Source: Planctomycetota bacterium (GTDB lineage: Bacteria; Planctomycetota; Brocadiia; Brocadiales; Brocadiaceae). From it: 42,626 nt of DNA. Under the pieces are notes generated by a model. The model made no database searches, had not been told where the DNA came from, and was given only the letters and a program-made list of their open reading frames with translations. The DNA lies in NCBI GenBank assembly GCA_016235875.1, contig JACRII010000134.1, positions 1 to 42,626 of the forward strand, given 5' to 3'. Shown here in pieces: positions 16,205 through 24,371 of this stretch. The position numbers and the translations under genes are program-made. The stretch's first letter is position 1, and every line of letters begins with the position of its first letter.

Positions 16205-16894
16205 TCAGTTCTTGATTTCCGATATCTCTTTCGATGCAATAAGTTTTTGGGCAAGTTCGTAAGTGAGCTTTTGTACAGCGTCGTCTACGGCAGGCCCAAA
16301 TTTGGGGCCCGTTGTAATCCACCATTCTTGTTCGACCTTGGAGGTTACAAAGTCCAGCCCTTTCCCTTCCACCGCCACTTCTGTGTTCCACACGGTATTA
16401 AGTTTGGGATCTAAAAATGATGCCGTGATTGAAAGATTATGGCGGCCAATAGCCCTCCATACAGATACTTCCATATGAAGTTCTATTTCGGATTTTTTTA
16501 AACTGATAGCCAAAATCCCGTCCAATGCTTCTTTATTCAAAAATTCCTTATTCTGTAAACTATCTATCACTATTGCCTTTTTAAATACTATGCGCGACAT
16601 CTCCTCGATTTTTGAAGAAAGAGTTTCGCCGATTGGAAAAACAAAATTTGGAAAAACATAATAAGGCGTGCCAGCTTCATCTTGTTTCAGCGGCACTTCC
16701 TGGACATAATTACGCAAGGTTGGTTCAATATAAATACCAACAGTAAGCGGTAAAGGAGTTATCTGATAAAGCCGCTTATCAAGTTTTGGGGAAAGTCTTA
16801 CATGCGGTCTGGCCCCGCTTAAGCAACCGATTGAAGTGAGAAAAAAAAGTAAAACGAACCAATGTTTATATGATACAGATTTAATGAATTGCAT
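16205..16894 (-). CDS. Lipoprotein of unknown function
   Basis: The 229-residue protein starts at ATG 16894 (an in-frame TTG two codons earlier is less likely). It has a hydrophobic leader with a lipobox, FFLTSIGC, so it is probably lipid-anchored. The rest is a compact alpha/beta region: LTVGIYIEPTLRNYVQE, a predicted helix SSKIEEMSRIVFKKAIVIDS, and strands LDGILAISLKKSEIELHMEV, a pattern shared by predicted LptE- or TolB-like envelope proteins. I do not recognise the family. It converges with the parvulin gene, with only 14 bases between stops. Confidence 0.7.
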   Translation of the reverse strand: MQFIKSVSYKHWFVLLFFLTSIGCLSGARPHVRLSPKLDKRLYQITPLPLTVGIYIEPTLRNYVQEVPLKQDEAGTPYYVFPNFVFPIGETLSSKIEEMSRIVFKKAIVIDSLQNKEFLNKEALDGILAISLKKSEIELHMEVSVWRAIGRHNLSITASFLDPKLNTVWNTEVAVEGKGLDFVTSKVEQEWWITTGPKFGPAVDDAVQKLTYELAQKLIASKEISEIKN

Positions 16895-16931
16895 GAACAA
16901 AACGAATTATCGTGAACGCTAAAAGAAACTT

Positions 16932-16998
16932 GTCATTGCGAGGGCGATAGCCCGAAGCAATCCCTGCTTGAGATTGCTTCGCTGTCGCTCGCAATGAC
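16932..16998. repeat. GTCATTGCGAG dispersed inverted-repeat element
   Basis: Outer arms GTCATTGCGAG (16932-16942) and CTCGCAATGAC (16988-16998) are perfect complements, and inner arms CGAAGCAATC (16953-16962) and GATTGCTTCG (16972-16981) are also perfect, making a nested hairpin. A diverged copy lies at 11606-11681. It is placed upstream of the lipoprotein gene and downstream of the PAS gene. Confidence 0.88.
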
Positions 16999-17057
16999 TA
17001 TTACATGTCAACCTAATTCAAATAATATACGAAACCGGAGCTGTCGTCAATATCCTT

Positions 17058-17522
17058 TTATCTATTCCATTTCATGGGCACATCATCGCTTTCTCTACCA
17101 ACGAGAACAACCCCTTTTATGTTTTTTAGTCTGTTATAAATAGGGTATGTTTTTAAAAGAAGTGTGGCGCCGGTTTTTGGGTTTAATATCTCGCTGGTTG
17201 TAGTAACGCCAGTTTTCAGTGTTTGCCATGTTGGACAATTCTTACAGGCCAGCGCAAATTTATGCTTTGTAAAAAAACACTTCTTTCCAATTGGACATCC
17301 TGTAAAAAATTCTTTTGCCGCCTTATTTATCTTTATTACCTTAAACTCCGCATCAAATACAATGATAGGGTCTGTTATTGCATTAAATATGGAATTGAAT
17401 TTTTCTCTTGTTTTATGCATTCTCGTACGATATGTGTGTCCCTTACTAACGACCTTGCGGGTGAGTGCGGGTGTATTCAAATGTCTCGGTTCTGATTTTG
17501 AGCTGTATCTTTCGGTAAACAA
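17058..17522 (-). CDS. Single PAS-domain protein with four cysteines
   Basis: The frame gives 154 residues. From about residue 40 it is a PAS domain: FNSIFNAITDPIIVFDAEFK, then KINKAAKEFF, then TSEILNPKTGATLLLKTYPI and a terminal strand GVVLVGRESDD. Between helix and strand is GCPIGKKC...CKNCP, the Cys-rich insert seen in many sensory PAS domains, which may bind a metal or cluster. No output domain is attached, so it may act in trans. The start is uncertain: TTG at 17522 is the longest, and ATG at 17420 keeps the whole PAS domain. Confidence 0.65.
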   Translation of the reverse strand: MFTERYSSKSEPRHLNTPALTRKVVSKGHTYRTRMHKTREKFNSIFNAITDPIIVFDAEFKVIKINKAAKEFFTGCPIGKKCFFTKHKFALACKNCPTWQTLKTGVTTTSEILNPKTGATLLLKTYPIYNRLKNIKGVVLVGRESDDVPMKWNR

Positions 17523-17800
17523 ACTTCATTCTCATAAAAGCAATTTTAGCTTACTGCTGCGCCGTTATTAAACGGCAATTTGAAAGTAAGCAATCGGCAT
17601 ACCGTAATAAGCAGTTTAGATTATGCCTGATGATTTATTCGCACAAGTATTTAGACTGCTAATATATAAGCAAAGTTGTTATTAGCAGTAGTTTCTTTTA
17701 TGCGGGAAGACAACGAAGCAAATAAAGGTGTTTTTGGTGGTAATCAGCCAGTGATAGGGGGGTATGTAATTGAAATAAAAACCCGTGGGATTTGCAATGA

Positions 17801-18244
17801 TTATTTTGGAAGTCTTATGCTTAATACAGGGCACGGCGACCTTTGTATTACCCTTTCGGCAACACTTCCAATTAATATATGTTCCAATCCCGTCTTGCCA
17901 TGCGTACCCATGACAATTAAATCTACCTGATTGTCTTTAGCGGCCGTTAGTATTTCCACAAAAGGAATACCTTTAACCACGAGGGTACCTATGTTAATAT
18001 TTGTTCGGATATTATCGGGTATCAAATTGATAAGCCGCATCTTGAGACTTTCAGTCTGTTTATCATCCAGAAGCAGGTCGATTTGTTTCAATATATCTCC
18101 TATATCACTCATATAGGGTTCTATAACATGTATTAGATACAGAGAGGCATGGTCTTTAAGTGATAGATCTATTGCGTAGGTTAATGCATGGGTAGAGCAA
18201 GCAGAAAAGTCAATCGGACACAGTATTTTCTTTAGTTTAATCAT
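17801..18244 (-). CDS. Universal stress protein (UspA family)
   Basis: The 147-residue protein has the Usp fold pattern: KKILCPIDFSACSTHALTYA at the N-terminus and the ATP-binding signature GTHGKTGLEHILIGSVAERV (about 114-133, G-x2-G-x9-G-S) followed by SPCPVLSIR. It is a typical single-domain, ATP-binding class member. It is expressed from the minus strand downstream of a hairpin terminator, so it likely has its own promoter. Confidence 0.93.
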   Translation of the reverse strand: MIKLKKILCPIDFSACSTHALTYAIDLSLKDHASLYLIHVIEPYMSDIGDILKQIDLLLDDKQTESLKMRLINLIPDNIRTNINIGTLVVKGIPFVEILTAAKDNQVDLIVMGTHGKTGLEHILIGSVAERVIQRSPCPVLSIRLPK

Positions 18245-18259
18245 ACTTTCAAGAATAGA

Positions 18260-18296
18260 AAAGGCAGTTGCTAATAGAAAATTAACAACTGCCTTT
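18260..18296 (-). terminator. Rho-independent terminator
   Basis: An 11-bp perfect stem, AAAGGCAGTTG (18260-18270) with CAACTGCCTTT (18286-18296) and a 15-base loop, lies between the small secreted protein gene and the Usp gene. On the minus strand the stem is followed by TTTTCTATTCTT. It should end the transcript of the secreted protein gene. Confidence 0.75.
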
Positions 18297-18336
18297 AGAT
18301 TAAGAAATCTTTAAAATTTGTGGCGTGTTACCACGA

Positions 18337-18681
18337 TTAGTGCTGTCCACTTGGGTGGAGTGCAGCAGCCCCCAAATCCAACGATATAAACCGAATATCT
18401 TTTTCTTCTAAGGTAACTTCCGCGTGTTTGCTTATACCACCATGTTCATGGACTGAAATTTCATATGTCCCTGCTTTTAATTCGAATACACAGGTGCCAT
18501 TCTTGCCTGTTGTACATGTATTATCACCAACCTTGATTTCTGCGCCTTCAATAGGTGTACCGATAGCGATTGCGGTAACCCATAATTTTGCAGGTTTAAC
18601 CTGATAAGCCTGAGCCTTTGCCATACCAATTCCTGCGACCATTGCTACACCCAAAAACCCTGCTAAAATCTTCTTCAACAT
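18337..18681 (-). CDS. Small secreted carboxypeptidase-regulatory-like protein
   Basis: The 114-residue protein has a signal peptide (MLKKILAGFLGVAMVAGIGM, cleavage near AKAQA). The mature part is one small beta-sandwich: LWVTAIAIGTPIEGAEIKVG, then a short CTTGKNGTCVF loop with two Cys that could form a disulfide, then LKAGTYEISVHEHGG. The G-x-P-I-x-G-A...T-x-x-x-G pattern resembles carboxypeptidase regulatory-like and surface Ig-type domains. AAGGAGAATGGGG precedes the ATG, a strong ribosome-binding region, and a terminator follows, so it is a monocistronic and possibly abundant product. Confidence 0.75.
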   Translation of the reverse strand: MLKKILAGFLGVAMVAGIGMAKAQAYQVKPAKLWVTAIAIGTPIEGAEIKVGDNTCTTGKNGTCVFELKAGTYEISVHEHGGISKHAEVTLEEKDIRFISLDLGAAALHPSGQH

Positions 18682-18886
18682 AACCCCATTCTCCTTTCTT
18701 CAGTTTATATGATATAAAGTATATAAATTAAATACCATCAATGCGTATTTTAAATTAAGTTCCTCCTCCGATTTCCACCCCCTTTCACTGCATTTATTTA
18801 GTATGCTTTTTATAACAAATATTGGCTTATTATACATTTTAAAATTCCCTCGTCAATATATATTTGTTTCAGAAGTGGATAGTTTT

Positions 18887-19528
18887 TCATTTTAATTCCT
18901 TTATTACAAACATCCCTTCCAGTGAGTTCATAAGCACTGCCTTAATCCTGTCATGCCACAATTCCCCGAACTCTTTTATTTCTGCGTCAGTTCCCTTGCC
19001 TGTTACGGCTAATGGCATCAATTCTCCCATTTTAGGATTGGCAGGGAGCATGTAATTGCAGTAAGAGATTTCTATCTTCCTTTTCGTATCCATCCTTTCA
19101 AATATTACCGTGCACACCGCATCTTCACCGGCTTCCTGTGTTTCATCAAAAGACAGCAAGTTATGCCTGTTGTAACGACCGCCGCCCAGCCCCTTAAAAC
19201 CACTCTCACCTGCAGCGCCGGTTATCAACGTAACAACCTGTGATATCGGCCCATTTACCTTATAGTCTATTCCCCCTTTGAATGTTACCCTGATTTGGCC
19301 GCGGACCGGCGTTTCGTTACCATATAAACTTTTCAATGCCACCTGGGTTAATTTATATGCGCCGGAAACTGCCGGACATGAATGGCCGGCAAGTTTCACC
19401 GCATCGGTATACGCGAAAACAAATGCCTCGTTTTTATCCATCGCACCCAGCGCTATGGCAAGGGGGTCTTTAATTTTGATTGTTTCAACTTTATCAAAAA
19501 ATGATTTATTAAATTTTGTCTGCTCCAT
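18887..19528 (-). CDS. FmdE-like protein
   Basis: The 213-residue protein resembles the FmdE family (named for a gene of the molybdenum formylmethanofuran dehydrogenase operon): VKLAGHSCPAVSGAYKLTQVALKSLYG (His and Cys of the GHxCP motif near 48-51), and later GAAGESGFKGLGGGRYNRHN. Members probably bind a metal or molybdopterin-related ligand; the reaction is not established. It lacks the C-terminal zinc ribbon found in some relatives. GAGAAGGG supports the start. No other C1 or formylmethanofuran gene is nearby. Confidence 0.72.
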   Translation of the reverse strand: MEQTKFNKSFFDKVETIKIKDPLAIALGAMDKNEAFVFAYTDAVKLAGHSCPAVSGAYKLTQVALKSLYGNETPVRGQIRVTFKGGIDYKVNGPISQVVTLITGAAGESGFKGLGGGRYNRHNLLSFDETQEAGEDAVCTVIFERMDTKRKIEISYCNYMLPANPKMGELMPLAVTGKGTDAEIKEFGELWHDRIKAVLMNSLEGMFVIKELK

Positions 19529-19573
19529 TGATTTACCCTTCTCCTCATGTAAATAATTTAAAGATTATGCCTG

Positions 19574-20125
19574 CTAAAAATGTTTATCTACTTGATGGAC
19601 GGTATATTCAACCCCTTCTTTTACATTTGTTTTTAACTTTTCAATGAATTTTCCATCAGTCATAGCCTCTTGCTTGACCTTATCCATCAGGTACTCTATA
19701 GCCTCCTTGGTATTTGTCTTTATTTTTTGATTTAGCGCAGCGTCATTCAATGCCTCATTCTTTACTTTCTGTAAAGAATATTCAATTGCTTCTTTTGTAT
19801 TTTCGCGTATTTTTTTGTTAAGTGCTTCGTCATAAAGCAATTCTTTTTTTATCTTTCTAAACGAATACTCAACAGATTCCTTTGCATTATCTTTTATTTT
19901 TTGAGTAAATTCTGGATCGTCTAATACGGCAGCCATTGCATAATCTACAGCGCTTGCCAAAGTATAATCAATCGCGTATTTGACTTTGGAACGTAACATT
20001 CCAATTCCAATGGCAGAGACGATGGTAATCACGACAATGAGCATAACACCCCAGGCGATTACCCTGCCGAAGGCATCCACCAAATTGTTTATAAAACCTG
20101 TTGGTCTTCCATTATTCCCTTCCAT
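19574..20125 (-). CDS. Membrane protein with tandem amphipathic repeats
   Basis: The 183-residue protein starts at ATG 20125 after AAAGGGGTAAG. A longer in-frame start at 20200 would overlap acsA by 41 bases and lacks a good site. One membrane helix (VIAWGVMLIVVITIVSAIGI) is followed by four or five degenerate repeats of about 28-30 residues of the type K-x-N-(T/A)-K-E-(A/S)-(I/V)-E-Y-S-(L/F)-x-K-(V/I)-K-x-E-(A/L)-L-x-D-x-x-(L/F)-x-x-K-I. They predict long charged amphipathic helices. I know no family name. It lies directly after acsA and is likely co-transcribed with it. Confidence 0.75.
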   Translation of the reverse strand: MEGNNGRPTGFINNLVDAFGRVIAWGVMLIVVITIVSAIGIGMLRSKVKYAIDYTLASAVDYAMAAVLDDPEFTQKIKDNAKESVEYSFRKIKKELLYDEALNKKIRENTKEAIEYSLQKVKNEALNDAALNQKIKTNTKEAIEYLMDKVKQEAMTDGKFIEKLKTNVKEGVEYTVHQVDKHF

Positions 20126-20159
20126 ACTCTTACCCCTTTCGATTAAAGGTTGAATGAAG

Positions 20160-21890
20160 CTAATCCTCAAGCGTGGATATATCCCCTGTAGGCAACCCAA
20201 GGTCTCTTGCTTTTAGCAGTCGGCGCATAATTTTACCGCTGCGGGTTTTGGGTAAATTTGTACAGAATTCTATTTCACGCGGGTATGCATGTGCTGCCAG
20301 GCGATGTCGTATAAATTTCTTCAGTTCCTCTTCCAAATCCTTCGCGGGTGCAAAACCTTCATGAAGTACCACAAAGGCCTTAATAATTTCGCCCCTTTCA
20401 GCGTCGGGTTTTCCAATAACACCCGATTCTGCCACAGCCCTGTGTTCGAGCAGTGCGCTTTCTACCTCGAATGGACCCACCCTGTGGCCTGAGGTATTGA
20501 TGACGTCGTCTGCCCTTCCCACAAACCAGAAGTAACCATCCTCGTCCTTATAGGCCGTATCGCCCGTTGCGTACCATCCGTTTATATTAAAATATTCTCT
20601 AAACCGATTCTCGTCTCCCCACACCTTCCTCAGCATAGAAGGCCATCCTGGTTTTAATGCCAGAAGTCCATGCTGCCCAGCCGACAGTTCATTGCCCTTG
20701 CCGTCAATAATAGCCGCTTGTATACCCGGAAAAGGCTTGCCCATAGAACCGGGTTTTACCGGCAAACAGGGATAATTTGCAATCATAATGGATCCCGTTT
20801 CCGTCTGCCACCAATTATCGTGAATGGGTAATCCGTAAACCTTTGAACCCCACCGGATTACCTCGGGATTAAGCGGCTCACCGACACTGCAGATATACCG
20901 TAAACTGCTTAAATCATATTTTTTTACAAGGTCGTCACCGTCTTTCATCAACATCCGCAAGGCCGTAGGGGCTGTGTACCATACGGTAACCTTAAAAGTT
21001 TGGATAATCTCATACCACTTGGCGGCGTCAAACCGGCCGTCAAAGATATAAGAAGAGACGCCGTTCAGCCACGGCCCCCACAATCCATACACCGTTCCCG
21101 TCACCCAGCCAGGATCAGCCGTGCACCAATAAACATCGTCGTCTCTTAAATCCAGAACCCATTTGGTGGTGACAGAATGTGAAATCATGTCATTGTGGAC
21201 GTGGGTTATACCTTTTGGTTTGCCTGTGGTACCGGAGGTGTACAGGATATATAAGGGGTCTTCCCATTCCATCCATTCCATTTCAAACTTATCCGGGGCA
21301 TCTTTCATCAATGTTTTATAACATACACCACTTTCTTCCAATTCATAGTCTTCTTTGACATTGACCAATACAATATGTTCTAATTTTGGCAACTCCCACA
21401 ACACCGTTTCGATACGCTCTTTCAATTCGGGTGTCGTGATTAAAACACTGGCCTCGCTATTATGCAAACGGTCGCGTACCGCATCGGGTCCAAAGGCAGA
21501 AAACATAGGCCCGGCAATGGCGCCGAGTTTTGCAATGGCTATCATGCTGATATAAAGCTCCGGCAGCCGGGGCAGAAAAATAAATACACGGTCTCCTTTT
21601 TTAACCCCTAATTTCCGGAGCATATTGGCACACTTGTCGGAAAGTTTCTTCATCTCCAGGAATGTGTACTTCTGACAGGTACCATCTGCGCCCTCCCAGT
21701 ACAAAGCGACCTTATTCTTTCGCCAGGTTTGGGCATGCTTGTCAACGGCCTCGTAGGCAATATTTACCTTATTATTTCTTATGCAGATATCTTTTTTAAT
21801 GGCTTCCCAGGAAAATTCCTTATAGGTCCTTTCGTAATCCAGGAGACCATCTGTTACAGGTTTTTTGCTAATAATTTCCGAGTTTTTCAT
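20160..21890 (-). CDS. acsA: Acetate-CoA ligase (AcsA-type acetyl-CoA synthetase)
   Basis: The 576-residue enzyme belongs to the ANL adenylate-forming family: A3 motif YTSGTTGKPKG, A5 WWQTETGSIM, A7 YATGDTAY, A8 DDVINTSGHRVGPFEVE, and C-terminal A10 LPKTRSGKIMRR with the catalytic, acetylation-regulated Lys. At 576 residues it is the shorter Bacillus AcsA-like form, not the roughly 650-residue Acs. The tryptophan in WWQTE that limits substrates to short acyl groups is present, so acetate, possibly propionate, is expected. It makes acetyl-CoA from acetate, ATP and CoA. Anammox bacteria are known to oxidise small organic acids. The following gene encodes a repeat-bearing membrane protein. Confidence 0.93.
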   Translation of the reverse strand: MKNSEIISKKPVTDGLLDYERTYKEFSWEAIKKDICIRNNKVNIAYEAVDKHAQTWRKNKVALYWEGADGTCQKYTFLEMKKLSDKCANMLRKLGVKKGDRVFIFLPRLPELYISMIAIAKLGAIAGPMFSAFGPDAVRDRLHNSEASVLITTPELKERIETVLWELPKLEHIVLVNVKEDYELEESGVCYKTLMKDAPDKFEMEWMEWEDPLYILYTSGTTGKPKGITHVHNDMISHSVTTKWVLDLRDDDVYWCTADPGWVTGTVYGLWGPWLNGVSSYIFDGRFDAAKWYEIIQTFKVTVWYTAPTALRMLMKDGDDLVKKYDLSSLRYICSVGEPLNPEVIRWGSKVYGLPIHDNWWQTETGSIMIANYPCLPVKPGSMGKPFPGIQAAIIDGKGNELSAGQHGLLALKPGWPSMLRKVWGDENRFREYFNINGWYATGDTAYKDEDGYFWFVGRADDVINTSGHRVGPFEVESALLEHRAVAESGVIGKPDAERGEIIKAFVVLHEGFAPAKDLEEELKKFIRHRLAAHAYPREIEFCTNLPKTRSGKIMRRLLKARDLGLPTGDISTLED

Positions 21891-22040
21891 AAATACGATT
21901 TTCAGCTATATTTCGTCTCTTGAAAAATATCAGACACAATCTTATATCACTTATATTTATAAGTCAATCAGAAAGGCATCTGCTTTTAGTTGACATTATT
22001 ACTCGGCAGTGATAGAATTTTTTACGAAAGGTGATGGAAG

Positions 22041-22290
22041 ATGAAAGAAGCATTACGATATTTACAAAATGCAAAGGACGCACTCAACAAGGTGCACATA
22101 GAAAAAAATGGTATTGCAAAAGCATTTTGCCGTGCATAATGGGAAACTTATGAGGGAATTTGAGAGCCTTTACGATGAGCTTCACATTGCAGGATATTAC
22201 AGAGTGCTTATTTATAGGGCAGACGCAGTGAAGCTTTGTCTTAAAGCGGCAAAAGGATTTATTGAAGAATGCATGACCCTCTTAACTTAA
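22041..22290 (+). pseudogene. Broken DUF5618-family gene
   Basis: The first frame, from ATG 22041, reads MKEALRYLQNAKDALNKVHI and stops after about 32 codons. The second frame, opened at 22108 one base out of phase, reads HFAVHNGKLMREFESLYDEL and HIAGYYRVLIYRADAVKLCL to a stop at 22290. The two halves match the beginning and end of DUF5618 (HEPN-like, about 120-130 residues), with the middle (usually YVREACGTAYLAVLKALD-like) missing. An internal deletion plus frame change thus inactivated it. It lies just before the toxin-antitoxin pair. Confidence 0.65.
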
Positions 22291-22305
22291 AGTAGAGAAT
22301 ATAGT

Positions 22306-22590
22306 ATGGTAAAGAAAGGCATTAAGGAAATAAGGGATAATTTTACTCAGTATCTGAAGATGGTAAAGCGAGGGGAAGAGATTGTAGTTACTGAAAGGGG
22401 TAAACCGGTGGCATTGCTCAAGCCAATACCCGGGGGGGAAGGGGTTCTGGAAAAACTTGAATCGGCTGCCATGAAAGGTCTTGTCCGTCTTCCCCAAAAG
22501 GAGGGAAATATCCCCGCCCATAAAAAGATTAAACTAACTGGTAAACCTCTTACAGAGGTTATTTTAGAAGACCGGGAAACAGAATGGTAA
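22306..22590 (+). CDS. Phd/YefM-type antitoxin
   Basis: The 94-residue protein begins VKKGIKEIRDNFTQYLKMVKRGEEIVVTERGKPVALLKPI, the standard Phd/YefM DNA-binding half. The C-terminal half (KKIKLTGKPLTEVILEDRE) is the toxin-binding tail. Its end overlaps the PIN toxin start by 7 bases (22584-22590), the usual antitoxin-first coupling. It should neutralise the toxin and repress the operon. Confidence 0.9.
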   Translation: MVKKGIKEIRDNFTQYLKMVKRGEEIVVTERGKPVALLKPIPGGEGVLEKLESAAMKGLVRLPQKEGNIPAHKKIKLTGKPLTEVILEDRETEW

Positions 22591-23024
22591 ATATCGCTTA
22601 CGTAGATTCCAGTGTCTGGATAAAACACTATGTGGAAAGTGAAAAGGCTTCAGCTTATGCTTCTCAACTTTTAACGGATTATAAAGTCTTTGCTTCTGTG
22701 ATTACCAAAGTTGAGTTGTTTTCTGCTTTAGCAAGAAAATTTCAGTTACAGGAAATTTCTATAGAAGACGTGAAAAAGATTAAGGATGCTTTTTGTTCTG
22801 ACTGTCAGAGAGCAGGAATGATTGAAGTCAGTGATGATGTCGTAAAAGAGGCGCAAAATCTAGTATTTAAAACTACTATAAAAACATTGGATGCCATTCA
22901 TTTAGCTTCTTCTATCCTTCTAAAAAAGGAAACAGAAGTTTCCTTCCCTCTTATCACTGCGGACAATAAATTGGCTTCTGCGGCAAAGAAAGAATCGTTT
23001 GAGGTAATTGGAGTAGGCATATAG
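22584..23024 (+). CDS. PIN-domain toxin (VapC-like)
   Basis: The 146-residue PIN domain has the acidic active-site residues in order: D8 (AYVDSSVWIKHYV), E44 (TKVELFSALARK), D103 (LDAIHLASS) and D127 (ITADNKLASAA). VapC-type toxins are Mg-dependent RNases that cut tRNA or rRNA. All catalytic residues are present, so it should be active and depends on the antitoxin it overlaps. Target specificity is not readable. Confidence 0.92.
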   Translation: MVNIAYVDSSVWIKHYVESEKASAYASQLLTDYKVFASVITKVELFSALARKFQLQEISIEDVKKIKDAFCSDCQRAGMIEVSDDVVKEAQNLVFKTTIKTLDAIHLASSILLKKETEVSFPLITADNKLASAAKKESFEVIGVGI

Positions 23025-23129
23025 TATTATCATGCGGATTAGCAGCAAATAATTAACCTTCTTTTTTCTCCTCTTTGTAAGCTAATCATTACCCGCGTCT
23101 TTATTTTTGTTAGTGAAGAATTAGACTAC

Positions 23130-24170
23130 ATGACTCTTACATTTAACGACAATCTGCTCCCTACACTCCCCATTATGGAAGACCTTCCGGTGGACAGGAT
23201 TATCGGGATTACGTCAACTATTCCCATTGAGATTGTCTTTGCCGCCGGGTATATACCGATAGACCTGAATAATATTTTTGTCTGCGATCCGTCTTCTTAT
23301 AAAATGGTTGAAGATGCCGAGTCGGCTGGTCTCCCAAGAAATACCTGTGCCTGGATCAAGGGCATCTATTCGGCTACCAGGAAATATCACATTAAAAAGG
23401 TTCTCAGTGTTATTCAAGGGGATTGTAGTAATAACCAGGCATTGATGGAGATTTTCCAGTCAGAGGGCATCGAAACCATCCCGTTTGCCTATCCACACTC
23501 AAAGACGGACAAGAAATTTTTGCAGGATCAATTGGAGAGGCTTGCCGATAGCTTGGAAGTAGATTATTCAAAAGCGGAAGAGATGAAGGGGCGCCTTGAT
23601 GCTGTCCGGGCAAAGATACATGAAATTGACAGGCTCACATGGGTGGAGAATACGGTAACGGGAGAGGAAAATCACATCTGGACGGTATCCACAAGCGACC
23701 TGATGGGAGATTATACCGTCTTCGAGGAACGCGCCGTAAGGTTTTTAAAATTGGTGCGAGAACGCGAACCCGTTCAACATGCGCTTCGGATTGGTGTTGT
23801 CGGTATACCACCCATATGCGAAGACCTTTACGCATTTCTTTCTTCCGTTGGAGCACACGTCGTATTTAACGAGATTCAAAGACAGTTCAGTATGCCGTAT
23901 TCCACAAGAACCCTGGTAGACCAGTACAGTGAATATACTTACCCTTACGATATCTTTTCTCGTCTGGAAGACATTCAACAGGGGATAAAACAGCGGAACA
24001 TCAAGGGTCTCATTCACTATGTTCAGAGTTTTTGTCATCGGCATATCCACGACCGCCTTATCAGAAAGAATGTCCAGTTGCCAATTCTCACCCTTGATTG
24101 TGACCGCCCGGGGCGGCTGGATGGAGCCATGAAGACCCGCATTGAGGCCTTTATAGAGATGTTACGTTAG
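23130..24170 (+). CDS. 2-hydroxyacyl-CoA dehydratase (HgdB/BcrC) family protein, solitary
   Basis: The 346-residue protein has the 2-hydroxyglutaryl-CoA dehydratase D-component fold: GITSTIPIEIVFAAGYIPIDL (26-46), NTCAWIKG (C73), VIQGDCSNN (C99), then RIGVVGIPPICEDLYAFLSS and near the C-terminus VQSFCHRHIHD and LTLDCDRPGRLD. These cysteines could bind a 4Fe-4S or double-cubane cluster, as in the family. Typical dehydratases need a second subunit and an ATP-dependent activator; neither is adjacent. The role may differ (double-cubane reductases act alone with an activator). No clear ribosome-binding site precedes the ATG. Confidence 0.82.
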   Translation: MTLTFNDNLLPTLPIMEDLPVDRIIGITSTIPIEIVFAAGYIPIDLNNIFVCDPSSYKMVEDAESAGLPRNTCAWIKGIYSATRKYHIKKVLSVIQGDCSNNQALMEIFQSEGIETIPFAYPHSKTDKKFLQDQLERLADSLEVDYSKAEEMKGRLDAVRAKIHEIDRLTWVENTVTGEENHIWTVSTSDLMGDYTVFEERAVRFLKLVREREPVQHALRIGVVGIPPICEDLYAFLSSVGAHVVFNEIQRQFSMPYSTRTLVDQYSEYTYPYDIFSRLEDIQQGIKQRNIKGLIHYVQSFCHRHIHDRLIRKNVQLPILTLDCDRPGRLDGAMKTRIEAFIEMLR

Positions 24171-24371
24171 GAATGTTGTTCTACTCTTAAACTCCCACCG
24201 CTCCCCTCTCAAGTCAATGGGGAAGAATTTTCTCTATACCTTGTTTCCATACTATTTTGAAGAATCTGAATAGATTTCCTTAAAGTGAATGGGATATTTA
24301 CCGATTATGATAATATAGCGTTCGGTTATTTTGCTGCTAAAAATTCCACCTATGCGCAGAGGAGAAGGTGT

